A stretch of DNA of 64,000 nt from Melampsora larici-populina 98AG31 (GCF_000204055.1 NW_006768803.1:351607-415606); one strand, 5' to 3'. Shown: positions 33,258-46,785, counted from the stretch's first letter. Translations and numbers: made by a program. Notes: generated by a model not told the origin, from the letters alone.

Positions 33258-36200
33258 ATGGTTCAAATGGACCTTATCCATTTTTTGAAGACTACCTGGC
33301 AATTGCTTCTGTACTTATTTTTACTCCTTTCAGAATGCTCAGGTAACATCATAAACAAGCTCCACTCAGTGGCTGAGAAAAACTCTGACAGTGGAAGCAC
33401 TGACAATTGTAGTCATATCTTGAATGCATCAGCAGCTGATTTCAAAAGCTCTCAGTCAGTTTCCAGAAACCAATACAGAACTCTAGTCAAAAACTCAAAG
33501 GCATTCCCCAGCAGTGTTGCAAAGAGTATGTCAACCTTGGAATCCACAAACCGTGGAACAGGAACTACATCACAAGTGGGAAGAAAGAAGCAATCAAGAA
33601 TCCAGTCTGGTGGCCCTTATCAATATGTTGTAGATGATGGTATTCAGTCTAAAAATTATTTTGAAAACTATCACAAAGGACAAAGGCTCAAAACACCAAG
33701 TCAAAATAATATTCAACACAGTATCATCCATCCTGCAGCTCCTGATTCTACATTGAGGCATCTTCCTCTTCCTAATTTTTTTATACCATACTTGGTTCCA
33801 TGTTTTTTCAATCCTGAAGATGCTGCAAAATGGTCATCTATGGGAATGGTGTTCAATCCCATGACCTCAACTGTTGTACAGCCACAGAGTTTTGGTACAG
33901 CAGACACCAAAGACTCCCATCCACACCTCCCTACTCAACAGGACCATGAAGTCCACAACTTTTACAATTATAACAGTGTGCCAACATCTCAATCAAGCCT
34001 TTTAAACCCTGGAATAACTCCAGAAGCTCCATCCATTCCAGGCACGTTTTTACCTGATGATGAACAAAATGTCTCATTCATGAGGTCAGTATTTCACCTC
34101 TAAATCTATGTGAGGTTTGGGAAACTTATGATGAATGACACACAAAAAATAATGCAACCCTTATTCCAACTCCAGGTCAAATGCGCCTCTCAGGACTGAT
34201 AGCTTTGGCACCTTTGAACCAATGAACATAAGGGGGAGATTAGGAAAATCTAGTAGCCCAAACAAGTCAGTAAAAGACTATGTGTGCACCTCACCACACT
34301 CACTATATAGAGAAGTCTGATGCATTGATGTGAACAGGGACCTGTACAATGGAAAGATACCTGTCATAGAAAGCAAACAAAAGGAAGAGTTATTGCCAAG
34401 AAATCAGAACAAGAGGGTAGAAACTGAAAAGGGCAGGTTTGATTGGTCACCTGAAATAGAAAAGAAATTAGGGTTTGCCATATATTTTTCACAATTTTAT
34501 CTGAGTCCACCACAATAAGATATTTCTAACCTCAATCCCTAAATGCTTGTACAAATCATATTTGTCCATTCTACCCTGTATTGCCCAACATCACAACCAG
34601 AGTACCTAACCAAAAGGACTTTGAACCCAATTTCTTACAAAACTTCCCAAAGTTATCAAAGTAAGTATTGTTTTTTGGCCTTGTTACGGCATGTGAATGA
34701 ATCTATGAGATAAGTTATTTCTCCACACTGATATTATCCTAATATTCCATTGCTCTTTTCAAAGGGTGTCTATACAGAAGAAGACTACTAGTCTTGAAAC
34801 ACCATTGCCATTGTCTACTTCTTCAGAAAAGAAAGGAAATCCAGAAATATTATCAAAAAAATCAAGCCCATCTCATACCAATGTCTCCTGGAAAAATGTT
34901 GCTGAAAAGAAATCAATAAGGTATGTTATAATATTGTACTGAAGATCCTTTGGGGCCAATAAATTCATGCTCTAAAAAGTCTATATTTGAGCAATAGAGC
35001 TGGACTTGAAGATCTTCCAGGCTCTGGACATTCAAAAATCCTCCACAGATCATCTAGGCGCCAAAAAGCCAACACACAGAAATCTGTGCAGTCAATGTCT
35101 CATCAAAAAAATCAATCATCCAGTTTTGAAGATGAGATAAAGACGCCACCAAGTTTTATTTTTGATCAAGAAGCACAAGTATCAAGTGTTTCACCAAATT
35201 CTATGATGAAAGAACCCAATTCTATGACATATTCTGACAACAATACTCCCAAAAGTAAGATCTCACAAATCATAAATGTACAGAATCCAATTTATTCACT
35301 CAATGAAACATCTTGCTTTACTTTCTTTGTTTTTAGAATTGGTGGAAATTTCTAAACCTGATGAATGGTCAATATCTTTGGGAAATAAAAAGAGAGGGAA
35401 ATCCTTTGCACAAGGGAAAACTGACAGTTTGCATTTTACAAATCCACAGAACATGGAGATAGAATGGCAGGCCTCCAAATTGGGAGACATCCACAGCACT
35501 GTAGATGGTGCAGCTTCTGCAAATGTTGACTTTCCCAAGGATTTGTCTGCAGGTGAAATCAATCATAGCAGTTGTAAGGTTTTTTACCCACATGTTCTGC
35601 CAAATAAAAATGTTGAACCCATCACACATGACCCCATGCTTCATATGCATTACCCATGTAAAACATCTCTTGAAAATAATGGGGTCATTTCTGAAGATCA
35701 AGAATATTCAGGGAAACTTATTCCAGGCAGTATTCAGGGTTCAATCATTCTAGAAAGTCAAGAAAGTAAACTGGAAAAAGTCTCTGAAGGGACTGGATGT
35801 ATTCCAGAACTTTTCAATTCCCTCCCACACAAACCTTCAACAGAGTCGGAATCTCCATCTTCCAGAAACGACATTTTAAAAGCCCCTTCACAAAATGAAG
35901 ACCACAGTAGTAGTACAGTATCAGATGAAGAAGAAGCTTCTAAGACTACATTTATTCACCAAGACAAACTAAAGAAGAAATCTAAGAAGCAGTCCAAGAA
36001 GCAGTCTAAGAACAAGAGGATATCAAAGAAATTCAAGGATGTATGCAACTCAAATGTTGAAAACAGTCTACCAGTTCAAACATCGTCAATTCTTCAATCA
36101 TCTCTAGGGAAATTGGTTCAAGAAGTCCTCCAAATCAAAATCAAATCCAAGAAATTTGAGGTTGAATTGGATGATGAAATGTATAAGAAAATTGATGAAG

Positions 36201-37285
36201 AATACAACAAACACTCTACCACTTCTGTAACCCATGCAGATATTCCAACTCAATTCTTTGAAATTTTCCGTGAATTGAGTGAGGTATATGAAGAGGTGGA
36301 CTATATCTCAAAGCGGATGACAGCCTTTATAGTACAGTTCACAGAGAAGGCACTAGTTTCCAGATTGTCTGCTATGAAGACTGAAGTGTCACCCCTGTCA
36401 AAGGAGCTCTTGGATCTCCTGAAAGTTGAAGAAGAATTTCCAACATTTGCAGACATTGATAAATCTACCTTTAAGAAGGCTCAAGGGATCTCTCAAGTTC
36501 TTGAAACACTTGAGGATATTGGTTTTGCAACAGCATCTAGTGAATTTGATCTGGACAGCCGTTTTGAGCAGATGATGATAATGTCTCATATTGACAAACG
36601 TGCAATCATCATCACACAAGAGAAGATGAAGCTATTCATGAAGCAAGGCGGGAAGCTCTCAGTTGTCATGGAAATAAGTCATTGCTTAGGATTTGGTATG
36701 GAAGAAGCAGAGTGGAGCAAAATGAATGATGATCAGATCAGAGAAAGAGTTAAGAACATAGTATTTGCAATGCATGGAAGGTATTTGATTGAAGATGAAT
36801 TGGAAAAGCTCTCTCAAATGCGCAATACCTGGTATGATGGCCGTGAAAGGGATTTCATGTTGAATGAGCCTGAACTCTCCAAAATCTTTAAAAGACGGTT
36901 TGCTCTGCTGGTTTGTGATGCAGAGAAGTTACCTTTGAAAGGATTATCTGATTGGTTTCATGAGAAAGAGATGGTCAAAAATGTTCAACTCCACAACAAA
37001 GGGATCACATTTGGTCAAGTATTGGTGGGAGCACACTATGGAATCCCTTTGTTGAACCTACAGAACTTCTTAGGACTCATTCATCACAAAAAGTATTCAA
37101 CCATTATCAAACCAAGGAAGCAGTTCATAGGATCTGTATACGTGTCCAAGGGCATCCATCTGGAGGGTGTTACAACCCAATTTGAGAATTTGAAGCAATT
37201 TTTTAAAATATATGATAAAAAGCTTTTTATTGATAACACCAATTCAATTACTGATTCTACAAACTATGTTGTAGAATTTGAGTAA
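33258..37285 (+). CDS. gene C: divergent member of the large secreted-protein family
   Basis: The ATG at 33258 (or 33267) precedes a signal peptide (T-W-Q-L-L-L-Y-L-F-L-L-L-S-E-C-S-G). Exon 1 ends at 34084 and contains V-P-C-F-F-N-P-E-D-A-A-K-W, the same block as in A and B. Intron 34085-34175 is followed by exon 34176-34269. Smaller exons follow around 34330-34500, 34765-34920 and 34987-35253, and the last exon begins near 35336 and runs to 37285. The Lys-rich tract is K-K-K-S-K-K-Q-S-K-K-Q-S-K at about 35970-36010. The C-terminal domain keeps L-K-V-E-E-E-F-P, M-M-I-M-S-H-I-D, K-Q-G-G-K-L, L-G-F-G-M-E-E, E-K-L-P and G-A-H-Y-G-I-P-L. It extends further at the C-terminus (D-S-T-N-Y-V-V-E-F-E). 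The frame is intact wherever I checked it. Central exon borders are approximate. Confidence 0.78.
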
Positions 37286-37983
37286 AAAAATTCAAAAGCT
37301 GCTTTCCAAACTCTCCCTTTCAAGTTTCCAAGACCTTATCTTCCGGCTCTTGATTTTGTGCTGGGTTCTGTCAGAAACCAAAAAGTCTTGATTCATTCTA
37401 GACAATTCCGCATGGCCAGTCCACTTGGTGTCATAGAATACCCTTTCAAGAAGTTGTTATTTGATACATTCTTTCCTTTTTCATTGTATAGACTTCTCCT
37501 GAATCCTCGACCTGTCAAACATGCAACCCTTTTAACCTTGCAAAAGGTCAAAGCCACAGGTGAGGATGAGGAGCACATGTCCCCCTAATGGAATCTAATC
37601 AGATTACACCTCAGGACTGATATTGCAAAGCCAATCTGTTAATCAGAAATGGCCACCGCATTCCATGCTTTCACTCTGAATACATTTGCATATGAAATTG
37701 ATCAATTTGAGACTTGAAAGAAACTCACAAAGACGAATCTCCAATGACAAACACTCGTAGTCACAGAAATTGACGATATTTCAATCAATCTCTTCGATAG
37801 GGCCTTTGGCTTTGTTGAAGAGCACAAATAAACAAAATGCAAATAAATACATTCAAGGTAGCAACTTTACCGTAAAAAAATCTTCCTGTTGAGTACACAA
37901 AAGTTTAACCAAATTGAAAAATACCAAAAATGTATGATAACACTATTAGTCTACGTAAAGAAACAATCTAACAGTGTCCAAGA
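37286..37983. other. convergent intergenic region
   Basis: About 700 bp between the stops of gene C and KEX1. Short frames only, no supported gene. It marks the end of the family cluster and the start of the housekeeping block. Confidence 0.6.
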
Positions 37984-40588
37984 TCAATCATCTTCCCCAA
38001 TTCCGAAGACTTCGTGCTCCCGCCTCACTCTTTCATCATCTATACTCTTTCTTACCTGATTTGAAGCTAAACCACCTCTTTGAAGCAGCTGACAACCTTC
38101 TTCAGCGAGCTCCAAATCCTTCACAGGCGCACCTCCTTCAGGATCATCGTCATCATGATCATCGTCAACAGAGTCCCCGAGCTCAAAATCTTTCAACCTG
38201 ATTCCTCCCGAATTGTCTTCTCCAGTTATATGACTCTTGATCCGTTTCCTAGCCCTCCACTTTACTACACCAACCACCCCGATGATGATGCCAAACAGGA
38301 AAAACACCAGAGTCAATGTTCTCCTTGGTCCATAATAAGCTTCACGAACCCGCTCCAGCTCTGCAATATTTTCTATTCCTTTCTCACTCTTTCCTTCGCT
38401 TTCGACAACACCCGTAGCGTTCGTAATCAAAGTTCCGTTTTCAAAGGTCTTCGAGACGATTTCCATGGTTGGGCCATCTCCCATCTGTGACCAGGTTGAT
38501 CGAGCAGGTCCGACTAGATCCAATTTATCGATCTCCAAGAATCTTAGCAGCATATCTTGCGTACCAATCGGTTCATCCATAGGTACTAAATGAGACTATA
38601 AAGTCGATCTGAATTATCAATTGCGAGTTGCTCTTCCCCTTGACAAAAGTTGGAGAAACAAATGATAAAAATATTCTCACAGCTTTATCAAAGACCACAA
38701 GACTTAAGCCTCGCTCCTCTCTCCAGGTACCAATCTTACGACCATTGACGAAGTAATCCTTGGTTTCTGATTCTTGACTCCAACCCGTTTGACCGTCCCA
38801 AGTCAAAGCCTGAATAGATCGATCGATACCCATCGTATTACACATAAAGTCTTGATCACCTGCGTAGAGGAGTACCTTCATCTCTTTCAATAAGTTGGGT
38901 AAGAGTTTATATGATGGTTTCGAGTTGGGTGACCACATGTCTCGTGCTTGAAGAAAAAGCAAGATCATCATTGAGGATGTGTATATCAATGAAAAGGGGG
39001 AGTAAAACAAGGTTCACTTATTGTATCGTTACATTGTTTCCAATGACCTGGCTTGTGCTTGGCATGAAAAGCTTCAATCGTTTCTGGCCTCTAAAATCGA
39101 TATCACGCCAATGCGTTCAGAATCGAACTCAATTTCAGATATTGGGTAAGATGGAAAGAAATCAAAAAGAACACACGTTCAAATATTTTGTCACAGGCTT
39201 GACTACATCCGGCCAATCTTCATCACCGACTGCTCTCGACTCAGTGATATTGTAGGCCACTGGCTTCATCTCTACGCCATTGATCCTAAGTCACGAAGTC
39301 CACCAAAAATCAGCTCAGGCAACACTTTTGTTCCTTTCAAGCATATCCCATAAGGAGTAAGAATAAGGAACGCACTTCTTAGAAGCCCCATCTAGAATTG
39401 GCTGCAGCATATCTTCACATTCACTTATGAGGACTTGATCGTGGGACTCCAAGACTGACTGACATCTCTGCCAAGCCGCTTCTGCTGGTTTGGCTTCCTT
39501 TGAACCTTTCACGATCATCCCTCTTTCATAAGCAAATTCTAAAGAAGGTTAAATCATCAAAGAAGATTCAAACAAAAGATAGGGGAAGGTAAAGAAGAGA
39601 AACCTACCAATATATGTAGGGTATTGAGCCTGCGGATTGATCCATGCGTTGCCCATGAGCAAACCTTTGAGGTTTGAAGATACAGAAGTCGTAGATTTGA
39701 TAGCTTGTGCAATGTAAGGTATGAACTGTCCCGCGTATGATTCACCTGCTAGATAGGTCTAACTCAAAGACCACAAAAAACCCAATGATTTGAGCAAAGA
39801 CACACGTAATCTGACCTCCAAACCAAAAAACGAAAGTAGCTTACATCAAGATTAGATAATTCGGGGAAAAGTTTGAAGAATCGTTCGAGAAAGCTAACGA
39901 CCTGATTAGCAGCCTATGCAAAAGAGAAAGAAAACCATTACGTCATCTGTTATAAGTTGTCGGTTTTCACATTCGAGAAACTAAACAGAAAAACTCAAGC
40001 TTACCTACCTGATCCAATTCACGGATTGTTTCCCCACCTCCAGCAAAAGAATATCCAGTTCCAGCCGGTTGATCAACTATCCATAACAAATCTCAGTCCT
40101 TCGTCCCTCACGAAAACAAAGCTACTAAAAAAACCACTTCACTGAACAATAAATTCGCATACTGAGACCAAGACCACTGTGAATTCGTAAGCTTAGAAGA
40201 TTTTTTAGATACTCGTAACGGACCGATCTCCATCAGGCCACCTTCTAGAGAACTGCATCCTGGACCTCCATTGAACCAAATCACAAGCCTGTTTAGAATA
40301 ATAATAAACAAATTAAGTCAGTAAGACTATAGAAAAGATATGATTTTTCACCACAGCAGCTTACTTTTGTCGATTTGGAATATGATTAGGTCTTATGAAC
40401 CAAAACCAGAGATGAGATTGACTTGTTGATGAACTAGTCGAAGTGGTTGAAGTGATTTCTGAAGTGGTGGTGATTGGTTGAGAAGATATATGACCAGAGT
40501 ATTGAGTTATATCTGATTCTTGACCTGGTAATGAGTTGATGTAGAAATCGGCAGTGCTAAGTGGCACGAATGGTATTGAGTTTGACAT
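37984..40588 (-). CDS. KEX1: KEX1-type serine carboxypeptidase (pheromone/propeptide processing)
   Basis: Peptidase family S10, multi-exon. Seen in order: N-terminal D-F-Y-I-N-S-L-P-G; the oxyanion segment [23 protein letters not shown]; the catalytic Ser in G-E-S-Y-A-G-Q (about 39745); the catalytic Asp in [10 protein letters not shown] (about 38850); and the catalytic His in [11 protein letters not shown], formed across a splice (TTTGATAAAGCT to TCTCATTTA). Near the end there is one membrane segment ([14 protein letters not shown]) followed by an acidic cytoplasmic tail. In yeast Kex1 trims C-terminal Lys/Arg from peptides after Kex2 cleavage in the late Golgi. No signal peptide follows the ATG at 40588, although the family has one, so an upstream exon may be missing. 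In a rust this enzyme would mature secreted propeptides. Confidence 0.93.
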
Positions 40589-40855
40589 GATGATTTGAAG
40601 TTTAAGAACATCACCTCAACAACGATACGATTTCAAGTCCTCTCCTCAGCATTTGGCTCCGCAACTGCATTCAGTCGATCACAGGGCCAGACCCCGAGGT
40701 TACCGCCTTTATCCGGGGTGGATCAGGTGTCGGATCAGGCCTTGAGCTGACCCGGTGACAGCTTAGTGATACCGTGTTCCACTCACTTGGCTTCAATGTG
40801 AATTGTATCGAACCATCAACGCGAACATCCGTCGATTCAGAGCTTCGATCAAATC
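40589..40855. promoter_or_regulatory. divergent promoter between KEX1 and TERT
   Basis: Only 267 bp separate the inferred ATGs of the two divergent genes. The stretch is richer in GC than its surroundings and contains a GATC-rich segment (CACCTGATCC-type words around 40720-40740). No TATA box is obvious. A signal-peptide exon of KEX1 could also lie here. Confidence 0.55.
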
Positions 40856-43800
40856 ATGAAACGAAAGCGAACTAAGAACGACGAAGGTCCTCATCAGATC
40901 AAATCCTTACTTTTAAAGTATTTTCCCTCGACAATCTCATTGTGGCAATTGCTCAAACTCAGAGATGAAGAGGATGAGAACCTGATTCCCTTGAAGAGTT
41001 ATCTTGTGGGACTGCAAATTACCTCTTCACTCGAACTCCATCAGCAGCCCGCACGGCCTCAGGCGTGCGCACTCCAAACAGGCGCTGATGATGCTGAGCC
41101 GCAGATAACCATGGCGCAGGTCCGCCATAATCTCCTGACGATGAATTTGCATCGTACCCGGACTTCCTCGACTGAAACTGATTTCGAAGTGGTGTGCCGT
41201 GTCTCCCTGCAGGTTGTTGACGCGGCTCAGACACGTCTCTTGTGGATTTCCTCGCGTCCCTCTTCGAAAGACACGGGTTCAAAACAGAATGTGCTGACAT
41301 TGGGATGTCGTATGGTGCGATATATCCACCGCAAGTTTATCTCGTGGCTAGTTCTTACATGATTTGATGTAATTATCCGGTTCAGAACCATCGAGACTTG
41401 CCGTCCTTTGCCATTCCAGTGTTGGGTCCTTACGCCAACAATCTGGTAGCGAAACACATGTCGATCGAAAACACATTGGCCAATTTTGTGGTCAAATCTT
41501 TCGTATTTTCAGCGCTACTCGAACGGTATGTTGAGATAATTAGTAGTGATTAGCTTTAACTATGATATTTGACTTTCAAAGCTTGTCTTCCGCAAATCAG
41601 AATAGGTGCCAAAGCCATGATTGAGCTGCTTACGACTACATCAATCTTCGTACCACAAGATAATGGATGTTATTTTCAAGTATGCGGCAAGCCTCTCGTG
41701 GACCTCGACGTCATCGCTGCACCGAGAGTTGAAAGCTCTGCGCCGCAGCTTACGAATGTAGTCATATTGAAAAGCTCACTGATGTACTCACGAGCCAACC
41801 GAATCAAGACTGGCCGGATTAAAATGGGGATTCCCATCGAACGTTGGTATATAAGTCCCTGGCTGTCACCGCAGGTTCTCAAAGAAAGAGACTGACTGAT
41901 AATACCTACCGTCAGACCCTCTCAAAATTATACACAGTTCATCACCTTCTTTGCTCGAAAATCATTTCAAGGCTATATACCTAGCAAAGCGTATCTTTCC
42001 ATCCAGCTTTAAGCTTCTGCCTTTTTCTAACATCGAGCAAGACATTGAAAAACTATCAACAATGAAGACACCTAAGAGGCTCAAACCGCTTATCGGTCCT
42101 TCTGGCCTGATATTTCGGATCGTCAAGAGTGCAGCTTCAGATAGGACCAACGAAATCCTACAAAAGTCCTGCCCAAAAAAAGTACGCAAGATCATTGATC
42201 AATATTTGCTTCACTAGTCTGATCTTACATGAATCGTGTTAGTATCAAAATCAGGGCTTGACTGAAGAAGAGAAGTTAAGCGTTGTTGAACTGATAGAGC
42301 CTAGTCAAGCTAGCCACACACGACTCTCTTCACCCTTTCAAACATGCACTGATCAAGTCACTGAATCGAAGAGCAAGACCTCCTGTGCTGATACGAAGCC
42401 AAAATTTAATCAATTTGTTTGCTCATACTATGAAGTTGAAAGCTATATATGGGGTATGATCCATTCACTTGGTTTGGGTAACTGGTGGGGTGATTCTTCG
42501 AAAAACGAGGATGTCGTGCGCGAAAGTACGTCAACACTATCGGCGTCATTCTTTCAAGTATATGCGCAACTAACTGAGACTATGATACTTATCAGATATC
42601 ACCCACATCATCAAGCTGCGCAAATTTGAAAAGATATCTTTGCATCAGCTTGTTCAAGATATGACTATGAAAGACTGTCATTGTTTGATTGGATCGATCA
42701 CTGATATCACATCCCGCGCTATGTTTCACGATTTTGTCTGGTGGTTCTATGAATCATTCATCTGCAGTCTCATCAAGGTACTTCCTTCATCTTTCGAGCG
42801 TAAGATAGTGTTTTTTAAGACCGCATGGCTTTACTGACTTGAGACGACAATTGATCCGTTTGAGAAAAGAACACTTTCTTTGTGACCGAATCGGCAATCT
42901 TCAAGAACAGGACGATATATTTTAGGCTGGACGATTGGGAAGAGTTGTGCACGCCCTTGATTCGAAATCTACGAACTGACGCATTCATACGCATTGAGCC
43001 ACAGGACGAGGTGAGGTTCACACTGTAGGTGGTAGACTCAAACGTACCGCACGCTGATAGATTCAATCAATTCAGTCATATTTTAAAGGTCACTTGCAGC
43101 TCGGGAAGTCGTCTATGAGACTACTGCCCAAAGAGAGTGGGGTTCGGCCGATTGTAAACTTTCGACGGAAGATACCCACTCGAGGTGGATTGTCAAATAA
43201 TTCAGTCCTGCAAGACTTATTTGCAACTTTGACATACGAAAAAGTGCGAGTAGTGGTGATCAGTTTGTTTTCCAGATAGCGCTTTCTGTCCCAACTGACA
43301 AACCCCATATTATTCCAGGACATCAAGCCGGACTTGATGGGATCCTCTGTTTTAGGGTTGAATGATATTTACCAGAGATTCAAAGAGTTCAAAAGTCGTC
43401 TCAAACCCGCAGCCAATGAAAAGTTGTATTTTGTGAAGGTAGACGTTAAAGCGTGCTTTGATACGATTCAACAAGAGAAACTACTCCAGATCATAAATGG
43501 TTTGTTAACAGAAGTAAGTCTTGTAAATTCAAGTTCTCAATATCTTCATAAGAGACATGGCTGCTAAACATCCTTTGAAACTGAAGGACCAGTATGTGAT
43601 CCAGAGGTATACAAAATTGACGGGTACATCGCTTGAAGGCAAAGTGAATAAGCAGTTTAAAAGACAAGCTTATCCAAGTGGTTTGTCATGCTTCGAAAAC
43701 TCGTTTTTGTTTTTCATGATACTTCTTCGAGTTGTCCCACTAATGGTTTTTCCATATGTTTGCAGACGAACATCCGGATTTTGACGATTTTGTTCATCAG

Positions 43801-45420
43801 ATCTCACAGACTCTACGCAACGTGATTTTTAATGACCAAGTTAGATACCCCTACATACATAAAAGCTATCTTCTGAGCTTGTTAAGAGAGCACGTTACTG
43901 AGAACTTTGTGAAAGTAAGGATTCATTCTTGTTGATTCGCTTTCTTGAGTTCAAGAACTGTTCAAGAACTGTTCAGCGCAAGTTGTCACCTGAGTATTGT
44001 TGTTTTCACATAGATTGGCAGCCATACGTATCAGCAAAAAGTTGGAATTCCTCAGGGATCTATCCTCTCCCCATTGTTATGCAGGTAAGTAGTCGATTTA
44101 TCGGACTTCCAGATAGCCCTTTCAACCGAAGATCCCGCTGATGGACGCTGTTTAGTTTGTTCTACGCAGATATGGACAAAAACCATCTCGGCTTTACAAA
44201 TCGAGAGCATTCAGTATGTTCATTGTTCGGTTGGCTCCTGTTGTAGCAAACCGTTATTGATAGGCCTGTGGATTTATGTAGTTACTGCTTCGTTTGATGG
44301 ACGATTTCTTATTCATCACAACTTCCAAGAGTGATGCGGAGCGATTTCTTGAGGTCATGAAAAAGGGGATGCCAGAATATGGTTGCTATATATCCACTCA
44401 AAAAACTTTGACCAATTTCAAGTACAGCGACACGAAAGTACTTGAAAGCCCGGGTCAGTGGAATATCTTTTATTTTCGCCTCCCGCGCTTCATTCTATAT
44501 TTCGAGCTGGGTACTGATAGAATAGACCCATTGATGTAGAATTTCCTTGGTGTGGACATCTCATCAATACGAAGACGTTGAACTTCACAATAGACTATGG
44601 ACGCTACCACGGAACTCGTAAGTTACACGGACATCTCTACCAATACTCTCACCCACTGAACACACTATGACTTTGAATACTGTAGATATCGGGGACACAT
44701 TGACTGTGGATATGTCAAAATCACCGGGTCTATCATTTAGACAAAGAATGCTTCAGTTCGTTGCTGTCTATCCCATTTAAATCGAATCCTGTGACTGACA
44801 CAATGATACAGGGCTGTGCGAGTACGGATGAGTATGATTTATCTTGATACAGAATTAAACTCGGCAGAGACCGTTCGATTAAACATCTATCAAGCCCTTC
44901 TTCTTGTGGCTACAAAATATGTGGCCTATCTAAATGATTGGAAGGCTAACGTCGTCAGGTCCTATAAATTTTTCCATGGTACGCTACGTTCTACCGTAAA
45001 TTTTTCCCTTGATGAGCTCAAGTATTGATCAAGAACGGGTCTTACTAGACGTCATTGAAAAGATAATCAACTTCCTCTGTACCAGTGTACAGAGACAATC
45101 AGAACAAAAATATGTAATTGACGCAGGTGGAATCTGTTCAATCAAAGCTTTCGAGATCACATGGTACGCACTGTAGTTGAAGACAATATATACATTATAA
45201 AACAGCTCATAAACACCTGATCGGCCTCTTCAGGCTCGGCCGACAAGCTTTTTCGTATATACTGAGTCGTCGCCCACAAAAATTTCGAGTTATCTTGAGG
45301 TTATTGAAGATCGATCTGGAGAAACAAAGCAAGCGCTGTTTCACACGACGGACGGCTCATAACTTGCACACAACACTGCGCTCGAAATCAAATCGTGTAT
45401 TCAAGGGGATTAAATACTGA
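40856..45420 (+). CDS. TERT: telomerase reverse transcriptase catalytic subunit
   Basis: Many short exons. N-terminal pieces begin M-K-R-K-R-T-K-N-D, L-L-L-K-Y-F-P-S-T-I-S-L-W-Q-L-L and N-V-L-T-L-G. A CP/T-like segment at 41580-41720 reads I-E-L-L-T-T-T-S-I-F-V-P, then C-Y-F-Q-V-C-G-K-P-L. RT motifs follow in order: motif 1/2 (R-L-L-P-K-E-S-G-V-R-P-I-V-N-F-R, about 43120-43180), motif A (V-K-V-D-V-K-A-C-F-D-T-I, about 43435-43470), motif B' (K-V-G-I-P-Q-G-S-I-L-S-P-L-L, about 44038-44080), motif C (R-L-M-D-D-F-L-F-I, about 44290-44315) and motif D (Y-G-C-Y-I-S-T-Q-K-T). The three catalytic Asp residues are present. The last exon ends at TGA 45418-45420. TERT extends telomeres using an RNA template. 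Exon borders are not fully resolved. Confidence 0.92.
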
Positions 45421-46785
45421 TGAAATATATCGACTCATTTCTATACGTCAGTCAAAGTTTCACATCTTTTAGAGGATGAGTAATTTATCTCTGATCTTGC
45501 TATCGTCAGGTATAGCTTCTTTGACTAATTCATACCCAAAGGTTTCCAATTATTGTCTAGTTTGTGATCAATCTGATTTGTAATTTTTTTATTAAGATAT
45601 TTCAATAATCATATAAGAAAGAAATTCAGTTAATGTAGAGTAACATCATGGATTCATAAAGCGACCGCAGATCTGATCCTCTGCGTTTGTGAAAAAACAT
45701 TCAAGGGGTTTTTACTTTCTAGTTAGCCCTCGTATAGTATATATACTTGAGGAGAGTTAGCAATACAAAAACCAGATTCAGAAATTTCAAATATATGTAG
45801 GTGATCTGGGCTCTGCACAGGTGTGAAGCTAGTTCGTCTGAATTATAATTCTACCCATCCGAAATATTTAATGGAACCTCATTTATAAGTTCGGGCATTA
45901 GTGCAACGGGCTACGGTCGCGTCACTCGCTCCGAAGGAACCTATCTTAAAAAGGGAGAAGATTAATAAAATCAACCTGAGTATCCTGTAAAAAAAAGTAC
46001 AAGAAAGACGGTTCACAGTATGTAGTATCAGAACCACATGTCAAGAAATATTGATCTTGTGGTGAACCTGGACAAGCATGATTATGAAGAAAGGTTGATA
46101 TTGTGGCAAATATCACGGTCTGTATTAATGGTTATGTCAAGGAATACGGAGCCAAAGAAATGTGAAAGATATATCGAAAACAGCGTGATGTTTTATCAGT
46201 TCATCAGAAGGATCGGAGAAGTTCTTGAGGAGGTCGTCGATATCTATTTCCCGAAACCTCCCCATGAGAGGAAAACGACCAGAGTATAGTACCATTGGTC
46301 TTTGTTGACTCCTGAACCGGCGGGAAACACTGACAGCACCTACAGCAATGGTTCAAAAACACTCAAGCTATAATTTTAAAGGTGGCAAAAGGTAGACAAC
46401 TTTGAAACATTTTCAAATCAGCTTGAATGGAATTGATATGAATTAATAAAACATTGGTTTAATTCTACCAATCTTATTATCACAATGCTGATATTTTAAT
46501 ATCATCTGAAGATGTTGAACACCTTACGGTCTTGAAAAAACTTTCGACCATATTTGATTTGGATCTGACCTAGGAGTATAGATCAAGATGGCTGTCTTTT
46601 TCGAGTTGAAAAAAAGATATGATCGATTTCTAGAAACGTATTTAAAGTCGAGCTCTTCATCACTTTCTTTCCCTTACTCACAACCCCTACAAATCTTCAT
46701 TTTGAACCTTATAACCAACGACTTTCTTTCAAAAAACCATCTTACCTACAATCCACTTATCTACACCCACCAATTTTCAAAAGTC
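45421..46785. other. spacer with one doubtful short frame (46038-46289)
   Basis: Mostly AT-rich. A frame of 83 codons at 46038-46289 begins M-S-R-N-I-D-L-V-V-N-L and is rich in charged residues and long helices. It has no splice support or recognised homologue, so I list it as possible only. A GC-rich patch at 45895-45945 (GGGCTACGGTCGCGTCACTCG) stands out in composition but was not identified. Confidence 0.35.

Noticed and set aside
45895..45945. GC-rich patch as a tRNA or SINE head
   Set aside because: No A-box or B-box arrangement and no cloverleaf that I could pair.
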